Origin: Candidatus Acidiferrales bacterium | Lineage (GTDB): Bacteria > Bacteroidota > Ignavibacteria > Kryptoniales > JAKASW01 | DNA: 64,000 nt | Reading direction: 5' to 3' | Assembly: GCA_035515795.1 (NCBI GenBank) | Contig: DATJAY010000035.1 | Location: 284,048 to 348,047 of the forward strand | In this document: positions 8,421 to 18,387 of the stretch, one piece after another | How positions within the stretch are numbered: position 1 is the stretch's first letter | How the letters are laid out: each line of letters starts with the position of its first letter | Program-made: the position numbers and the translations under genes | Notes under the pieces: model-generated | Told to the model about the DNA's origin: nothing | The model's input: only the letters and a program-made list of their open reading frames with translations | Database searches by the model: none

Positions 8421-9554
8421 ATGCGAGTAAAGAGAATTCAGCTTTCAAATTTTAGAAACCATGTCGACTCATCGCTTGAATTCAGCCCGGGAGTAAACTT
8501 TATAACAGGCGCAAACGCACAGGGGAAAACGAGTATCCTCGAGGCGCTTTCATATGTCTGTCTTACGAAGAGTTTTCTGCACCAGGCAGATGCAGCAATA
8601 GTAAAAATTGGCAGCGATTCATTCGCTGTGGATGCTATCCTGGAGAATGAAAAGGGGTTCGTCAACAATGCCCGCGTGGTCTACTCGATCGATGCGGGCA
8701 AGAGGATCTTCATCGACGGCAACGAGATCAAGAAAAGTGCGGACGTGATCGGGATGTTTCCCATCGTGGTGCTGTCGCCGGGGGACTTCGCGCTGACCAC
8801 GGGCGCACCGAGCGAGCGGAGGATGTTTATGGACATGGTGCTCTCGCAGATATCACGTTCGTATCTGGAAGAATTGATAGAATACAGACGGGCGTTGAAG
8901 CAAAGAAATAAAATTCTTTTGGATGGCAAGTCGACGGGGTCGCTTGATACTGAGGTTATGATGGCCTGGACAGATGCACTGGTGTCCCACGGATCAAAAG
9001 TGATGATGAAAAGAACTGAATTTGTTGGTGAGTTTCAAGCGACGTTTTCGTCTGCCTATTCCACCTTGGTTGAATATGGCGAGGCGCCGGCGCTTAGGTA
9101 TACGCCGTCGTTTGGGCTAAACGAACGTGGGACGAACGTCTCGGAGTCATTTTATGCATCACTCAGTCACTTGGCTAAGATGGAACGGATCCGTGGAGCA
9201 ACCCTTTCTGGACCCCACCGCGACGATATCGCCTTTGTGTTGAACAATATGCCGATCCGTGAATTTGCGTCACAGGGTCAGCATAAGACCTTTCTCGTTG
9301 CGCTGAAGATTGCGGAGTTTCATTACATCAAGACAAAGCTAGCTGAAACGCCGGTTATGCTGTTGGACGACGTAATGACCGAGCTTGATTATTCGCGTGC
9401 GACAAAAACAATACAGGCTGTTTCTACTCTGGGTCAGGCATTCATAACCGCGACGGATATGATGAGTTTCGACGAAAATCTGATCGACATGAGAGAGACA
9501 AAATTCCACTTTGTCCGCGAAGGGAATATGGCTTATGACAACGTCCGACTTTAG
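8421..9554 (+). CDS. recF: DNA replication and repair protein RecF
   Basis: RecF (377 residues) is an SMC-like ATPase. With RecO and RecR it loads RecA at single-strand gaps and helps restart replication. Walker A (GANAQGKTSILEALSY) lies near the N-terminus. The signature region (LSGPHRDDI, then FASQGQHKTF) and Walker B (VMLLDDVMTELD) are in the C-terminal third. The first residues MRVKRIQLSNFRNH are typical. GGGGAG precedes the ATG. The 3' end overlaps the DUF721 gene by 20 bases. Confidence 0.97.
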   Translation: MRVKRIQLSNFRNHVDSSLEFSPGVNFITGANAQGKTSILEALSYVCLTKSFLHQADAAIVKIGSDSFAVDAILENEKGFVNNARVVYSIDAGKRIFIDGNEIKKSADVIGMFPIVVLSPGDFALTTGAPSERRMFMDMVLSQISRSYLEELIEYRRALKQRNKILLDGKSTGSLDTEVMMAWTDALVSHGSKVMMKRTEFVGEFQATFSSAYSTLVEYGEAPALRYTPSFGLNERGTNVSESFYASLSHLAKMERIRGATLSGPHRDDIAFVLNNMPIREFASQGQHKTFLVALKIAEFHYIKTKLAETPVMLLDDVMTELDYSRATKTIQAVSTLGQAFITATDMMSFDENLIDMRETKFHFVREGNMAYDNVRL

Positions 9555-9858
9555 ACAAGATGCCCACCATGGCAGCCATGATGCGAGGCGGGTAGGAGAT
9601 TTGATAAAAGAGTTCACGAGTCAGGATGGTATATCGGAGAAACTGCGGGCTTTCGAAGTCGTTGGTAACTGGGAGAAAATTGTCGGCGATATGATCGGGA
9701 AAAACACGGAGATCGTCCGAATTGAAAACGGCACGCTATACGTGCAGGCAAAAAACAGTGCATGGCGAAACGAACTGATCTTTGCGAAGGCGACAATATT
9801 GAAAAAGATAAGAGAGAACTATCCCGATTCTGGAGTTGAAAATGTATTTTTTATTTAG
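9535..9858 (+). CDS. DUF721 (DciA-like) protein
   Basis: A 107-residue protein of the DUF721 family, which commonly lies between recF and gyrB. The characteristic core is visible: VVGNWEKIVGD, then RIENGTLYVQAKNSAWRNEL. DciA proteins of this superfamily load the replicative helicase in bacteria that lack DnaC or DnaI; whether this short form does so is inference from family and position. An upstream in-frame ATG at 9511 exists, but the start at 9535 is closer to the usual length and overlaps recF by only 20 bases. gyrB follows after 12 bases. Confidence 0.88.
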   Translation: MTTSDFRQDAHHGSHDARRVGDLIKEFTSQDGISEKLRAFEVVGNWEKIVGDMIGKNTEIVRIENGTLYVQAKNSAWRNELIFAKATILKKIRENYPDSGVENVFFI

Positions 9859-9870
9859 ACGAGGTTGTTC

Positions 9871-11931
9871 ATGCTAAAGAAGGATGCGGCGACCAAGGCG
9901 AGATCGAAAAAGCCGAAGAGCAAAGGTAAGCCGCCAAAAGATAAAGATAGAGCAGAAGAAAGAGTTCACACGGATATAGCGAACAGAAAACCGGAAAAAG
10001 ACTTGGTGAACAAAGCGGAAAACGGCAGAGAGTACACGGCAGAAAGCATAACGGTCCTGAAAGGACTCGAAGCCGTCCGGAAACGTCCCGCTATGTATAT
10101 CGGCGATATCGGGCAGAGGGGATTGCACCATTTGGTTTATGAGGTGGTTGACAACTCCATAGACGAAGCGCTCGCAGGGTACTGCAAGAACATTAGCGTA
10201 ACCGTCAACAAAGACGGAAGCGTAACGGTTGAAGACGACGGCCGCGGCATTCCCACCGGCATCCATCCACAGGAAAAAAAGTCTGCACTCGAAGTAGTGA
10301 TGACGATGCTGCACGCGGGCGGAAAATTCGACAAATCGACGTATAAGGTTTCCGGCGGTCTGCACGGAGTCGGCGTTTCGGTTGTCAATGCGCTCTCGGA
10401 GGTTATGGAGACTAAGGTGTACCGCGAAGGAAAAATCTTCTATCAAAAATATAAGCGTGGCGAGCCCGTCGAGCCAGTGAAAGTTATCGGGAAAGATTCG
10501 AGGACCGGCACAACTCAGACTTTTGTCCCCGACAGGGAGATTTTCAAGAATCGCAACTACAAGTTCGAGACTATTGCAGAAAGGATGCGAGAGCTCGCTT
10601 TCCTGAACCCGGAAATTAAAATAAAACTTGTGGACAAGCGTGATGGGAACGAAGAAGAGTTTCACTACGAAGGCGGTATTACTGAATTCGTCCGTTACAT
10701 TGATGGTACAAGGAAAACGCTTACGAAAGAGCCGATTTTTATTTCCGGCGAGCGAGAAGGGGTAAGTGTTGAAATCGCGCTCGAATATTGCGACGATTAT
10801 AGAGAGAATCTATTTTCGTATGTCAACGATATTAATACGGTTGAAGGCGGCACACACGTCAGCGGATTTAGGAGCGCCCTTACCAGGACATTGAAATCTT
10901 ATGCCGACAAAAATAATCTGGTTAAGTCTGATAAGATTAACCTGACCGGCGACGACTTTAGAGAAGGATTGACGGTCGTTATCAGCACGAAGGTGCCGGA
11001 GCCGCAGTTTGAAGGCCAGACAAAGACGAAACTCGGCAACGGGGAAGTTGAAAGCATCGTCCAGACTATCGTGAACGATAAGCTGGGCGAGTACCTTGAA
11101 GGTAATCCGGGATCTGCAAAAAAAATCATTGAGAGAGCGGTAAACTCAGCCGAGGCGCGCGAGGCGGCTCGCAAGGCGCGCGATATTGTCCGCCGGAAAA
11201 ATGCGCTTGAATCGTCGAACCTGCCGGGCAAACTTGCCGACTGCTCCATCAACGATCCGGAACATTGCGAGATATTCATCGTCGAAGGAGACTCCGCGGG
11301 TGGTTCGGCCAAGCAAGGAAGAGACCGTCAGTTCCAGGCGATACTTCCGTTGAAGGGAAAAATTCTGAATGTTGAAAAGGCCAGGATGAACAAGATTCTT
11401 GAAAACGATGAGATCCGTGCGATCGTGCAGGCAATCGGCGCTGGTATCGGCGATGGGGAGGAGTTTGATGCCTCGAAAGCCCGGTATGGAAAGATCATCC
11501 TGATGGCAGATGCCGACGTAGACGGAAGCCACATTAGAACTCTCCTTCTCACTTTTTTCTTCCGGTACATGAAGGAGCTTGTCGAGCTCGGAAAAGTTTA
11601 CATAGCACAGCCGCCGTTATATAAAGTCAAGAAGGGAAAAGCCGAGGAGTATGCGTACAGCGAGGATGAGAGAGACGACCTGATCAAGAAAATAAAAAAG
11701 GGGGATGAAGGCGAGGTCGTTGTCTCGAGATTCAAAGGTCTCGGCGAGATGAATCCGGAACAACTCTGGGACACCACGATGGATCCGGCGAAAAGAACGC
11801 TGCTTCAAGTCAGCATCGAAAATGCAGCGGAAGCGGACAGAACGTTTTCGATTTTGATGGGCGAAGAAGTCGAGCCGCGCAAGAACTTCATCGAGAAAAA
11901 TGCAAAGTATGTCCGGAACCTTGACGTTTAG
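9871..11931 (+). CDS. gyrB: DNA gyrase subunit B
   Basis: GyrB (686 residues) is the ATPase subunit of gyrase and drives negative supercoiling with GyrA. The GHKL ATPase domain shows VVDNSIDEAL, DDGRGIP and the GLHGVG motif. The transducer, TOPRIM domain (EGDSAGGSAKQG, later DADVDGSHIRTLLLTFFFR) and C-terminal tail (RFKGLGEMNPEQLWDTTMDP) follow. The start is ATG 9871, after GAGG at 9861-9864; a TTG two codons earlier is less likely. About 50 residues before the ATPase domain are highly basic and low-complexity (KSKGKPPKDKDRAEERV), longer than usual. The 3' end overlaps the next gene. Confidence 0.97.
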   Translation: MLKKDAATKARSKKPKSKGKPPKDKDRAEERVHTDIANRKPEKDLVNKAENGREYTAESITVLKGLEAVRKRPAMYIGDIGQRGLHHLVYEVVDNSIDEALAGYCKNISVTVNKDGSVTVEDDGRGIPTGIHPQEKKSALEVVMTMLHAGGKFDKSTYKVSGGLHGVGVSVVNALSEVMETKVYREGKIFYQKYKRGEPVEPVKVIGKDSRTGTTQTFVPDREIFKNRNYKFETIAERMRELAFLNPEIKIKLVDKRDGNEEEFHYEGGITEFVRYIDGTRKTLTKEPIFISGEREGVSVEIALEYCDDYRENLFSYVNDINTVEGGTHVSGFRSALTRTLKSYADKNNLVKSDKINLTGDDFREGLTVVISTKVPEPQFEGQTKTKLGNGEVESIVQTIVNDKLGEYLEGNPGSAKKIIERAVNSAEAREAARKARDIVRRKNALESSNLPGKLADCSINDPEHCEIFIVEGDSAGGSAKQGRDRQFQAILPLKGKILNVEKARMNKILENDEIRAIVQAIGAGIGDGEEFDASKARYGKIILMADADVDGSHIRTLLLTFFFRYMKELVELGKVYIAQPPLYKVKKGKAEEYAYSEDERDDLIKKIKKGDEGEVVVSRFKGLGEMNPEQLWDTTMDPAKRTLLQVSIENAAEADRTFSILMGEEVEPRKNFIEKNAKYVRNLDV

Positions 11932-12577
11932 AGATATTTCCACAGTTATCGTAAACTATCGTACGCCGGACCTTCTTGAAACTTCGGCGAGATCATTCAG
12001 GAAATTTTATCCGGATGTCGAATTGGTCATTGTGGACAACGGATCAAACGATCAGTCGGTTGAAGTAATTGAATCGTTTGTCAGATCTAATCCGTCAAGC
12101 ACAAAGTCGATCATGCTGGAACAAAATTATTTCCATGGTCCGGCGATGGATAGAGCAGCAAGATCAATTGAAAAGGAAATCGTTTTCTTCCTGGACACCG
12201 ATACGGAAACCAGGCGCGGCGGGTTCGTTGAGCTAATGTTGGACGAGTTCAATCAGAATGAAAAGGTGTATGGTGTGGGGAAGCTCGACAAGGTCAATAA
12301 AAGAGGCTTCGCCGCAGAAGATGGGACAATAACAGTTTTACTCTCACCATATATGATGTTGCGGCGAAAAGTGTATTTCGATCTTCCGCCTTTCAGGCAC
12401 CACGGCATGCCGACGCTCGAAAATTTTTCTGCGGCGGAATCCATGGGATACTTGCTTCGGAATTTCGATATTTCCGATTACATTGAGCACTACGGGAGAG
12501 GGACGGCGTCGAAGTTTGGTTACAGCCTCGGATTCCGCGGAAAACTGGATTTCCTGTTGAATAAGGTGGGACTTTGA
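11900..12577 (+). CDS. Family 2 glycosyltransferase, small
   Basis: A 225-residue GT-A fold glycosyltransferase. The N-terminal strand and donor-binding region read TVIVNYRTPDLLETS and VIVDNGSNDQS. The acidic metal-binding motif is in FFLDTDTETRRGGF. The protein lacks membrane helices and a long acceptor domain, so it is a compact cytosolic transferase whose sugar donor and acceptor cannot be told from sequence. The start is uncertain: ATG at 11900 or 11909, both inside the 3' end of gyrB and neither with a clear ribosome-binding site. This suggests translation coupled to gyrB. It may act on surface polysaccharide or a glycoprotein; no sugar-biosynthesis genes are adjacent. Confidence 0.85.
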   Translation: MQSMSGTLTFRDISTVIVNYRTPDLLETSARSFRKFYPDVELVIVDNGSNDQSVEVIESFVRSNPSSTKSIMLEQNYFHGPAMDRAARSIEKEIVFFLDTDTETRRGGFVELMLDEFNQNEKVYGVGKLDKVNKRGFAAEDGTITVLLSPYMMLRRKVYFDLPPFRHHGMPTLENFSAAESMGYLLRNFDISDYIEHYGRGTASKFGYSLGFRGKLDFLLNKVGL

Positions 12578-12626
12578 CGCCTATGGCTAGACCGATGGAA
12601 GTATCGATGCGTGGAGAGGCTTTTCA

Positions 12627-13565
12627 ATGGTGATCTTGTCATCCTCGCAGAATAGTCGGATACATTTGCTGTTGGTCCGAATGTCATTTTTCATTGCAGG
12701 GGTTAGCTCTCTCGCCATGGCACAGGAGAACCGATACCCGATTTTGGAGAACGGACGGTACGGATTCATCGATTCGGCCGGAAATATCATTGTACAACCG
12801 ACTCTTGAGAGAGTACCACAGTTTTCGGAGGGACTAGCTCTGACTGAAGAGGATGTATTTCTATTAGGACCAAGATGGGGTTTCATGGACACGTCGGGAC
12901 ACGAAGTGATCTCTCATGATTATCCGAAAGCCGGTGATTTCCATTGTGGTAGAGCATGGGTGCTCAAGCATTCCTTTTTCCTTCCGTTCCTCAGCTCCGA
13001 TAAGTATGGGTACATTGGCAGAGCTGGACATGTCGTCATAGATTTCAAGTACGACGTTGCAGGGGATTTTGCTGAGGGGCTTGCAAATGTTTCGCTGGAA
13101 GGAAGGTGCGGTTATCTGGACACGGCTGGCAATGTGGTTATTCCACTGCAATATGAGAGGGCAAGAGCTTTTTCCTGCGGCCTTGCGCCTGTAAAACAAA
13201 ATGGGAAGTGGGGTTATATAAATTCAAGGGGCGAAGAGAGAATACCAGAGCGATTCGATGATGCAAGAAGTTTTTTCGACGGACGGGCTCTGGTAAGGGA
13301 AGACAGCGTTTGGAGGTTTATTACCAAAGACGGTGCCAACGCGTTTCAATTAGAGTTTGAAAATGCCCTTTGGTACACGGAAGGATTAGTTGCGGTGAAG
13401 GTCGGTGAGTTTTGGGGCTATGCGGACACCGCAGGCACCATGGTCATCAAACCGAGATTTGCAAGTGCCGCTCCTTTTTTTAAAGGCCTTGCTGAGGTCA
13501 AAACTCTTTATGAACACGGGTACATCAACCATGATGGGAATTTTATCTGGCGAGAACAGAACTAA
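12627..13565 (+). CDS. Exported WG-repeat protein
   Basis: A 312-residue protein with an N-terminal signal peptide ending near SSLAMAQ and seven full WG (KWG) repeats plus a partial one. Examples are RYGFIDSAGNIIVQP, KYGYIGRAGHVVID, RCGYLDTAGNVVIP, KWGYINSRGEERIP and FWGYADTAGTMVIKP. Each unit is about 33-38 residues and ends in a GLA-type turn. WG repeats form beta-rich scaffolds; no enzymatic residues are seen and the role is unknown. It has no T9SS sorting domain, so it probably stays periplasmic. It lies between a glycosyltransferase and gyrA, interrupting a gyrB-gyrA pair. GAGAGG precedes the start. Confidence 0.9.
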   Translation: MVILSSSQNSRIHLLLVRMSFFIAGVSSLAMAQENRYPILENGRYGFIDSAGNIIVQPTLERVPQFSEGLALTEEDVFLLGPRWGFMDTSGHEVISHDYPKAGDFHCGRAWVLKHSFFLPFLSSDKYGYIGRAGHVVIDFKYDVAGDFAEGLANVSLEGRCGYLDTAGNVVIPLQYERARAFSCGLAPVKQNGKWGYINSRGEERIPERFDDARSFFDGRALVREDSVWRFITKDGANAFQLEFENALWYTEGLVAVKVGEFWGYADTAGTMVIKPRFASAAPFFKGLAEVKTLYEHGYINHDGNFIWREQN

Positions 13566-13597
13566 GTGCAGATTGCCTGAATAGTTAGGATTATAAA

Positions 13598-16081
13598 ATG
13601 TCATTAAATGAGAAATTAGTTCCAGTCGACATAGAGGACGAGATAAAGGGTTCGTACATAGACTACGCAATGTCGGTCATCGTGGCCCGTGCGCTACCCG
13701 ACGTACGCGATGGACTCAAACCGGCACACAGGAGAGTCCTTTTCGGAATGTCGGAGCTCGGTCTCGATTACAACAAGCCGTACAAAAAATGCGCGAGAAT
13801 AGTCGGCGAGGTTCTCGGTAAATATCATCCGCATGGAGATGTCGCGGTTTATGACACACTCGTCAGGATGGCGCAAGACTTTTCGATGCGCTACCCGCTC
13901 GTCGACGGACAGGGCAACTTCGGCTCGATAGACGGAGACTCGCCCGCGGCAATGCGTTATACCGAAGCGAGACTCTCGAGAATTGCAGGAGAAATGCTCC
14001 GCGATCTCGAGAAGAACACCGTCGACTTTGCACCTAACTTCGATGAATCACTCAAAGAGCCCCTTGTCCTTCCGTCGCTCCTTCCGAATCTTCTTCTCAA
14101 CGGCGCAAGCGGAATTGCGGTCGGTATGGCAACGAACATCCCGCCGCACAATCTCTCCGACACCGTCGATGCAATTATTGCTTTGATAAAGGATAAGGAC
14201 ATTGCCATTGATAAGCTGATCAAAATCATAAAGGCGCCTGATTTTCCGACCGGCGGAATAATTTTCGGCTACGAGGGAGTCAAGGAAGCATACAAGACCG
14301 GACGCGGCAGAATCATCCTGCGTGCAAAAGCAAACATCGAGACCCAGAAAAGCGGAAGAGTAAACATCGTCATAACGGAAGTTCCTTATCAAGTCAACAA
14401 AGCGAATCTTATCGAGAAGATCGCTGACCTCGTGAGAGAGAAGAAAATTGAAGATATCTCTGATATCAGAGATGAATCGGACAGGGACGGAATTAGGGTA
14501 GTGATCGAGCTAAAACGCGACTCGGAGCCGCAAGTTGTTCTCAACAATCTCTACAAGCATACGCAGATGCAGACGACCTTCGGCGTGATAATGCTTTCCC
14601 TTGTCGCCGGCGTGCCGAAGGTACTTGATCTGAAGCAGATGATGGAATACTTCGTCGAGCACAGGCATGAGGTCGTTGTCCGTAGAACGAAGTTCGATCT
14701 GGATGCAGCAGAGAAGCGCGCGCATATTCTCGAGGGTTATAAAATAGCTCTCGATAACATTGACGAGGTGGTACAGCTTATAAAGAAATCGAAGGACCCA
14801 GAATCAGCGAAGACGGCTTTGATGAAGAGATTCAAACTCAGCGAAATTCAGGCAAAAGCTATTCTTGCTCTGACGCTGCAGAGGCTCACAGGACTGGAAA
14901 GAAAGAAGATCGAAGATGAATACCGCGAGACGATAAAGCTTATCGAAAAACTGAAGGCAATACTCGCCAGCAAAGCAATGCGGATGGAAATAATTCGCGA
15001 TGAATTGATCGATCTCAAAAAGAATTATGGCGACGAGCGCCGGACGGAGATTATTGAAAAGGCATCTGAATTCAGCATCGAAGATATGATAGCTGAGGAG
15101 GATGTCGTCATTACGATCACGCACAATGGTTTCATCAAGCGGTATCCCGTCAGCGGTTACAGGCGCCAAAGCCGCGGCGGAAAAGGAGTCACGGCGCAGT
15201 CGACGCGCGAAGACGATTTCGTCGAACACATGTTTATTGCTTCTACACACCAGTACATACTTTTCTTCACAGATAAGGGGAGAGCTTACTGGCTGAAGGT
15301 GCATGAAGTTCCCGAGGGCGGTCGAGCATCGCGCGGAAGGTCCATCATCAACCTGATCGGGAAAATGCCGGATGAGCAAATCACGGCGTTCCTTCCGGTC
15401 AAAGACTTTGAAGAAGATATGTTTGTCACCATGGTGACAAAGCGCGGAACAGTAAAGAGAGTCGCGCTGAAGGAATTCTCGAATCCGCGGAAAGTCGGCA
15501 TCATCGCGATCGGCCTTGATAGAGGCGACAGGCTTATTGATGCGTGGCTCACGGATGGAAAGCAAGACGTAATCATCGGAAGCAAGAATGGGCTTGCTTT
15601 AAGATTTAACGAGAGGGATGTCCGCGAGATGGGACGTAATGCACGCGGCGTCAGAGGCATGAAGATTGCAAAAGGCGACGAAGTAATCGGCATGATTGTA
15701 ATCAGCAGGCCCGGAGCAAGCGTGCTCGTTGTTACCGACAGAGGTTTTGGAAAACGGAGCGAGGTTGGAGAATACTCTCCGCGCCGCCGTGGAGGTAAAG
15801 GACTCATCACCGTTAAGACCGGCGACAAGAATGGCAAACTGCTTTCGATAAAGGAAGTGATCGACAACGATGACATAATGATCGTGACGTCGAAAGGTTT
15901 CTTGATTCGTCAGCATGTGAAAGAGATCAAGCTCGCTGGAAGAAACACGATGGGCGTTCGCCTTATAAAGATCCAGCCGAGCGACAGTATTGCCGCTGTT
16001 GCAAGAGTTCTTGCTGAAGAAGGCGAAGAGGAAAGCGGTAACGGTAGGAACGGTAAAGAGCAAGCGGATTTGTTCGAGTAG
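13598..16081 (+). CDS. gyrA: DNA gyrase subunit A
   Basis: GyrA (827 residues) is the DNA-breaking and wrapping subunit of gyrase. The N-terminal breakage-reunion domain starts [20 protein letters not shown] and contains the catalytic tyrosine in [11 protein letters not shown]. The C-terminal beta-pinwheel carries a GyrA-box-like element (QSRGGKG) and a second RRRGGKG, which favours GyrA over ParC. In the quinolone-determining region the sequence is [15 protein letters not shown]: valine (residue 82) replaces the serine at E. coli position 83, while the Asp87 equivalent is retained. A strong terminator follows. Confidence 0.97.
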   Translation: MSLNEKLVPVDIEDEIKGSYIDYAMSVIVARALPDVRDGLKPAHRRVLFGMSELGLDYNKPYKKCARIVGEVLGKYHPHGDVAVYDTLVRMAQDFSMRYPLVDGQGNFGSIDGDSPAAMRYTEARLSRIAGEMLRDLEKNTVDFAPNFDESLKEPLVLPSLLPNLLLNGASGIAVGMATNIPPHNLSDTVDAIIALIKDKDIAIDKLIKIIKAPDFPTGGIIFGYEGVKEAYKTGRGRIILRAKANIETQKSGRVNIVITEVPYQVNKANLIEKIADLVREKKIEDISDIRDESDRDGIRVVIELKRDSEPQVVLNNLYKHTQMQTTFGVIMLSLVAGVPKVLDLKQMMEYFVEHRHEVVVRRTKFDLDAAEKRAHILEGYKIALDNIDEVVQLIKKSKDPESAKTALMKRFKLSEIQAKAILALTLQRLTGLERKKIEDEYRETIKLIEKLKAILASKAMRMEIIRDELIDLKKNYGDERRTEIIEKASEFSIEDMIAEEDVVITITHNGFIKRYPVSGYRRQSRGGKGVTAQSTREDDFVEHMFIASTHQYILFFTDKGRAYWLKVHEVPEGGRASRGRSIINLIGKMPDEQITAFLPVKDFEEDMFVTMVTKRGTVKRVALKEFSNPRKVGIIAIGLDRGDRLIDAWLTDGKQDVIIGSKNGLALRFNERDVREMGRNARGVRGMKIAKGDEVIGMIVISRPGASVLVVTDRGFGKRSEVGEYSPRRRGGKGLITVKTGDKNGKLLSIKEVIDNDDIMIVTSKGFLIRQHVKEIKLAGRNTMGVRLIKIQPSDSIAAVARVLAEEGEEESGNGRNGKEQADLFE

Positions 16082-16154
16082 AGAAGGCAGACCACACCAA
16101 CACCTGTTGCCGATTGCAAACGGCGCAGTAAACAGAATAGGGTGTAAATCGCAG

Positions 16155-16189
16155 GAGGCGGCATGGCAGCATGCTGCCTCTTTCGTTTT
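16155..16189 (+). terminator. Strong Rho-independent terminator after gyrA
   Basis: An 11-bp stem (16155-16165 with 16170-16180, one G-U pair) and a GCAG loop are followed by TTTCGTTTT. It lies 74 bases after the gyrA stop and closes the origin gene block before the accessory region. Confidence 0.85.
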
Positions 16190-16356
16190 AAGACGAAGGT
16201 GAAAAGCCTGGTTGTGGTGTTGACTTTCAATTTTACCCAGACTACCTTCTTGCGTATGCAGCATCATTACGTGGTTTGAATTTTGTTGCAAGGTGAATAG
16301 AGCCCTGCTCCAAAGTGGCAGAGACTCCTTTTGGAAAAATAAAAAAGGAGGGCAAA

Positions 16357-16845
16357 ATGAAAACGCTGTTTCTTCATGGATTGTTGATATTGTCTGGTAT
16401 TTGTGTAGGAATCGCGATTGCCGGCTGCAATTCACTCGGGAGCAAAGGGCACAACTCGATTCCTGAGTCAGCAACTTACGAGTATTGGATCACGGGCGGG
16501 GCTGCGGGGACGAGCCAGCACACCACCATCGACTCAACCGGGTCTGCTGAACTTGATTACAAATTTGTCAATGGATCAAATCAATCCAGCTACATGTACC
16601 AGCTGACCTCGAGCGAATTCGACACTTTCAAAGCTGCATTTCGATCCCTCAATCTTTTTTCACTTGCTGACGCTTATCCTGCCTCGCAACAGATCGCAAA
16701 CGGCTATTCCTACAAGATAACCTGTAGGTTCGACGGCACCTCAAAGACTGTTACAACAGAGGACAACGCCTCTATACCTAGACCGCTCAGTCTATTTCTG
16801 CCGGTGATGTCACGGACTAACTCGATGATTAAGTTTAAGCAATAG
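16357..16845 (+). CDS. Small lipoprotein, possibly emfourin-like
   Basis: A 162-residue exported protein. The start at 16357 follows AAGGAGG; an upstream in-frame ATG at 16315 would bury the signal peptide. The leader runs to a lipobox (IAIAGC), so it is a probable lipoprotein. The mature part has a Gly-rich strand (WITGGAAGTSQHTTID), a LTSSEFDTFKAAFRSLNLFSL helix and a C-terminal strand pair (KITCRFDGTSKTVTT). This layout recalls the emfourin/protealysin-inhibitor type of small domain; the resemblance is by eye only. It is followed after 13 bases by a T9SS cargo gene and may be co-transcribed with it. Confidence 0.82.
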   Translation: MKTLFLHGLLILSGICVGIAIAGCNSLGSKGHNSIPESATYEYWITGGAAGTSQHTTIDSTGSAELDYKFVNGSNQSSYMYQLTSSEFDTFKAAFRSLNLFSLADAYPASQQIANGYSYKITCRFDGTSKTVTTEDNASIPRPLSLFLPVMSRTNSMIKFKQ

Positions 16846-16858
16846 GGGGAGGGGGAAA

Positions 16859-18160
16859 GTGAAGACACGGTTTGTTCTCAAGTTGGTTTTATCATCCATC
16901 TTAATGCTTTGTGCCGGTGAAGCATTCGCGCAATGGTCTGCAATCTCGGAGTTGCAGTATGTGCGCATATCCGGCATTCTCGTTATAAACGACAGTACTA
17001 TCTTTATAGGTGGGTTCAACGGCGCATTTCTTCGATCAACAGACCGCGGGAACACCTGGTCGCGCGTCATACCGACCGGAATGGGAACCGATTCAATCTT
17101 TTCTCTAAACAAGTGCGGTGGATATCTTTTTGCCGGTACGAACGCTCCGGTCAGCCTTTATCGATCTTCTGACAACGGGAATTCATGGAGCGCAGCCGGG
17201 CAAGGATTACCCCCAAATACAAATGTCAACGGCATGACATATTTGAACGGGGTGACTTATGCAGCGACAACCAATGGTGTCCTGGGCTCTACGGACAATG
17301 GCACGTCGTGGACCGCCGACACCTTGGGATTAAACTTGGGACCGCCGCCGTTTCCTCCCGAGTATATGAACTACGGTACTGTCGGAATTACCTCTGCCGG
17401 ATCGAATCTTTACGTTATCGAGGCCCTCAATGGGAAAGGTGCATATCGGACTTCGGCGGACAGTATATCCTGGACGCCGATCGGATTAGACTCGGTTTCA
17501 GAATCCGCGATAACATCCCTGGATACTAACGTCTTTGTGGCCACGACACGTGGAATATTCCTTTATAGTGGAGGTACCGCGTGGCTGGACAGAAGTGTTG
17601 GGCTTCCCTTTTCCGATTCAGCGAGCATTACGCTGTGTAGTTTCGCCACATCAGACACTCTATTATTTGCTTATATCGAAGTAAGTTCATCGACCTTTTA
17701 CGGCCATGAGATTTACGTGACGCATGATTTAGGCAAAACATGGATCGATGTCAACGACAGTGCCTTTGCGGGAAGTTCCGTTACCGCCATGGTTGCAACC
17801 CCAAAGTACCTTTTTGTCGGCACGCAAAGTGGTGCATGGCAGATACCAATCTCAGATGTGATCACCTCTGTGAATGAAAACCTTCCTCCGGTGCCTTCCA
17901 AATATGTTTTATATCAAAACTATCCCAATCCATTCAACCCATCGACGGTCATCGGTTATCGCTTGCCAGCAGCCAGCCATGTCACGTTGAAAGTCTATGA
18001 CGTGATGGGTCGCGAAGTAAAGACATTGGTGAATGAGCGGCAGTCCGCGGGTAGTCACTCTGCCAGATTTGATGCTGGCAGTCTGCCGAGTGGTCTGTAC
18101 TTCTACAGAATTCAAGCGGGCAATTATTCTTCGACAAAGAAGGCACTGTTGGTGAAATAA
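16859..18160 (+). CDS. Secreted beta-propeller protein with T9SS sorting domain
   Basis: A 433-residue protein starting at GTG 16859 just after a GGGGAGGGGG ribosome-binding site. A signal peptide (to about GEAFAQ) precedes repeated BNR/Ycf48-like propeller blades marked by FLRSTDRGNTWSRV, LYRSSDNGNSWSA and VLGSTDNGTSWTAD. The last 85 residues are a type A Por sorting domain: QNYPNPFNPSTVIGYRLP, KVYDVMGREVKTLVNE, then GLYFYRIQAGNYSSTKKALL. Such proteins cross the outer membrane by the type IX system and are processed at the surface. No catalytic Asp/Arg set of a true sialidase is evident, so binding or structure is more likely than hydrolysis. It ends 227 bases from the convergent RiPP cluster. 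Confidence 0.92.
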   Translation: MKTRFVLKLVLSSILMLCAGEAFAQWSAISELQYVRISGILVINDSTIFIGGFNGAFLRSTDRGNTWSRVIPTGMGTDSIFSLNKCGGYLFAGTNAPVSLYRSSDNGNSWSAAGQGLPPNTNVNGMTYLNGVTYAATTNGVLGSTDNGTSWTADTLGLNLGPPPFPPEYMNYGTVGITSAGSNLYVIEALNGKGAYRTSADSISWTPIGLDSVSESAITSLDTNVFVATTRGIFLYSGGTAWLDRSVGLPFSDSASITLCSFATSDTLLFAYIEVSSSTFYGHEIYVTHDLGKTWIDVNDSAFAGSSVTAMVATPKYLFVGTQSGAWQIPISDVITSVNENLPPVPSKYVLYQNYPNPFNPSTVIGYRLPAASHVTLKVYDVMGREVKTLVNERQSAGSHSARFDAGSLPSGLYFYRIQAGNYSSTKKALLVK

Positions 18161-18387
18161 AGGGGACACAGCAAACCATGTCAGAGTTGAAGATGGACGA
18201 TGACAGTGTTATCAAAATCCTTATGATTGTTTCGTTCTAGGCGTTGGCAAGTTTGATTTCATTCTGCTTAAGAACCGGATGCATGCAGGGATTATCTTGG
18301 GAGGATGGGTGCGGTGATAATAGAAATTTCTATTTAATATTCTCGATTGCTATCTAACTTTTGTTAAATCATTGCCGTGATGGTGGA

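Noticed and set aside
15599-16474. Open frame opposite the 3' end of gyrA
   Set aside because: It crosses the gyrA terminator and shows no known motif; an antisense artefact.
18178-18240. Twenty-codon open frame after the BNR-like gene
   Set aside because: It is too short, with no ribosome-binding site close enough to its ATG and no downstream gene on that strand for it to lead.
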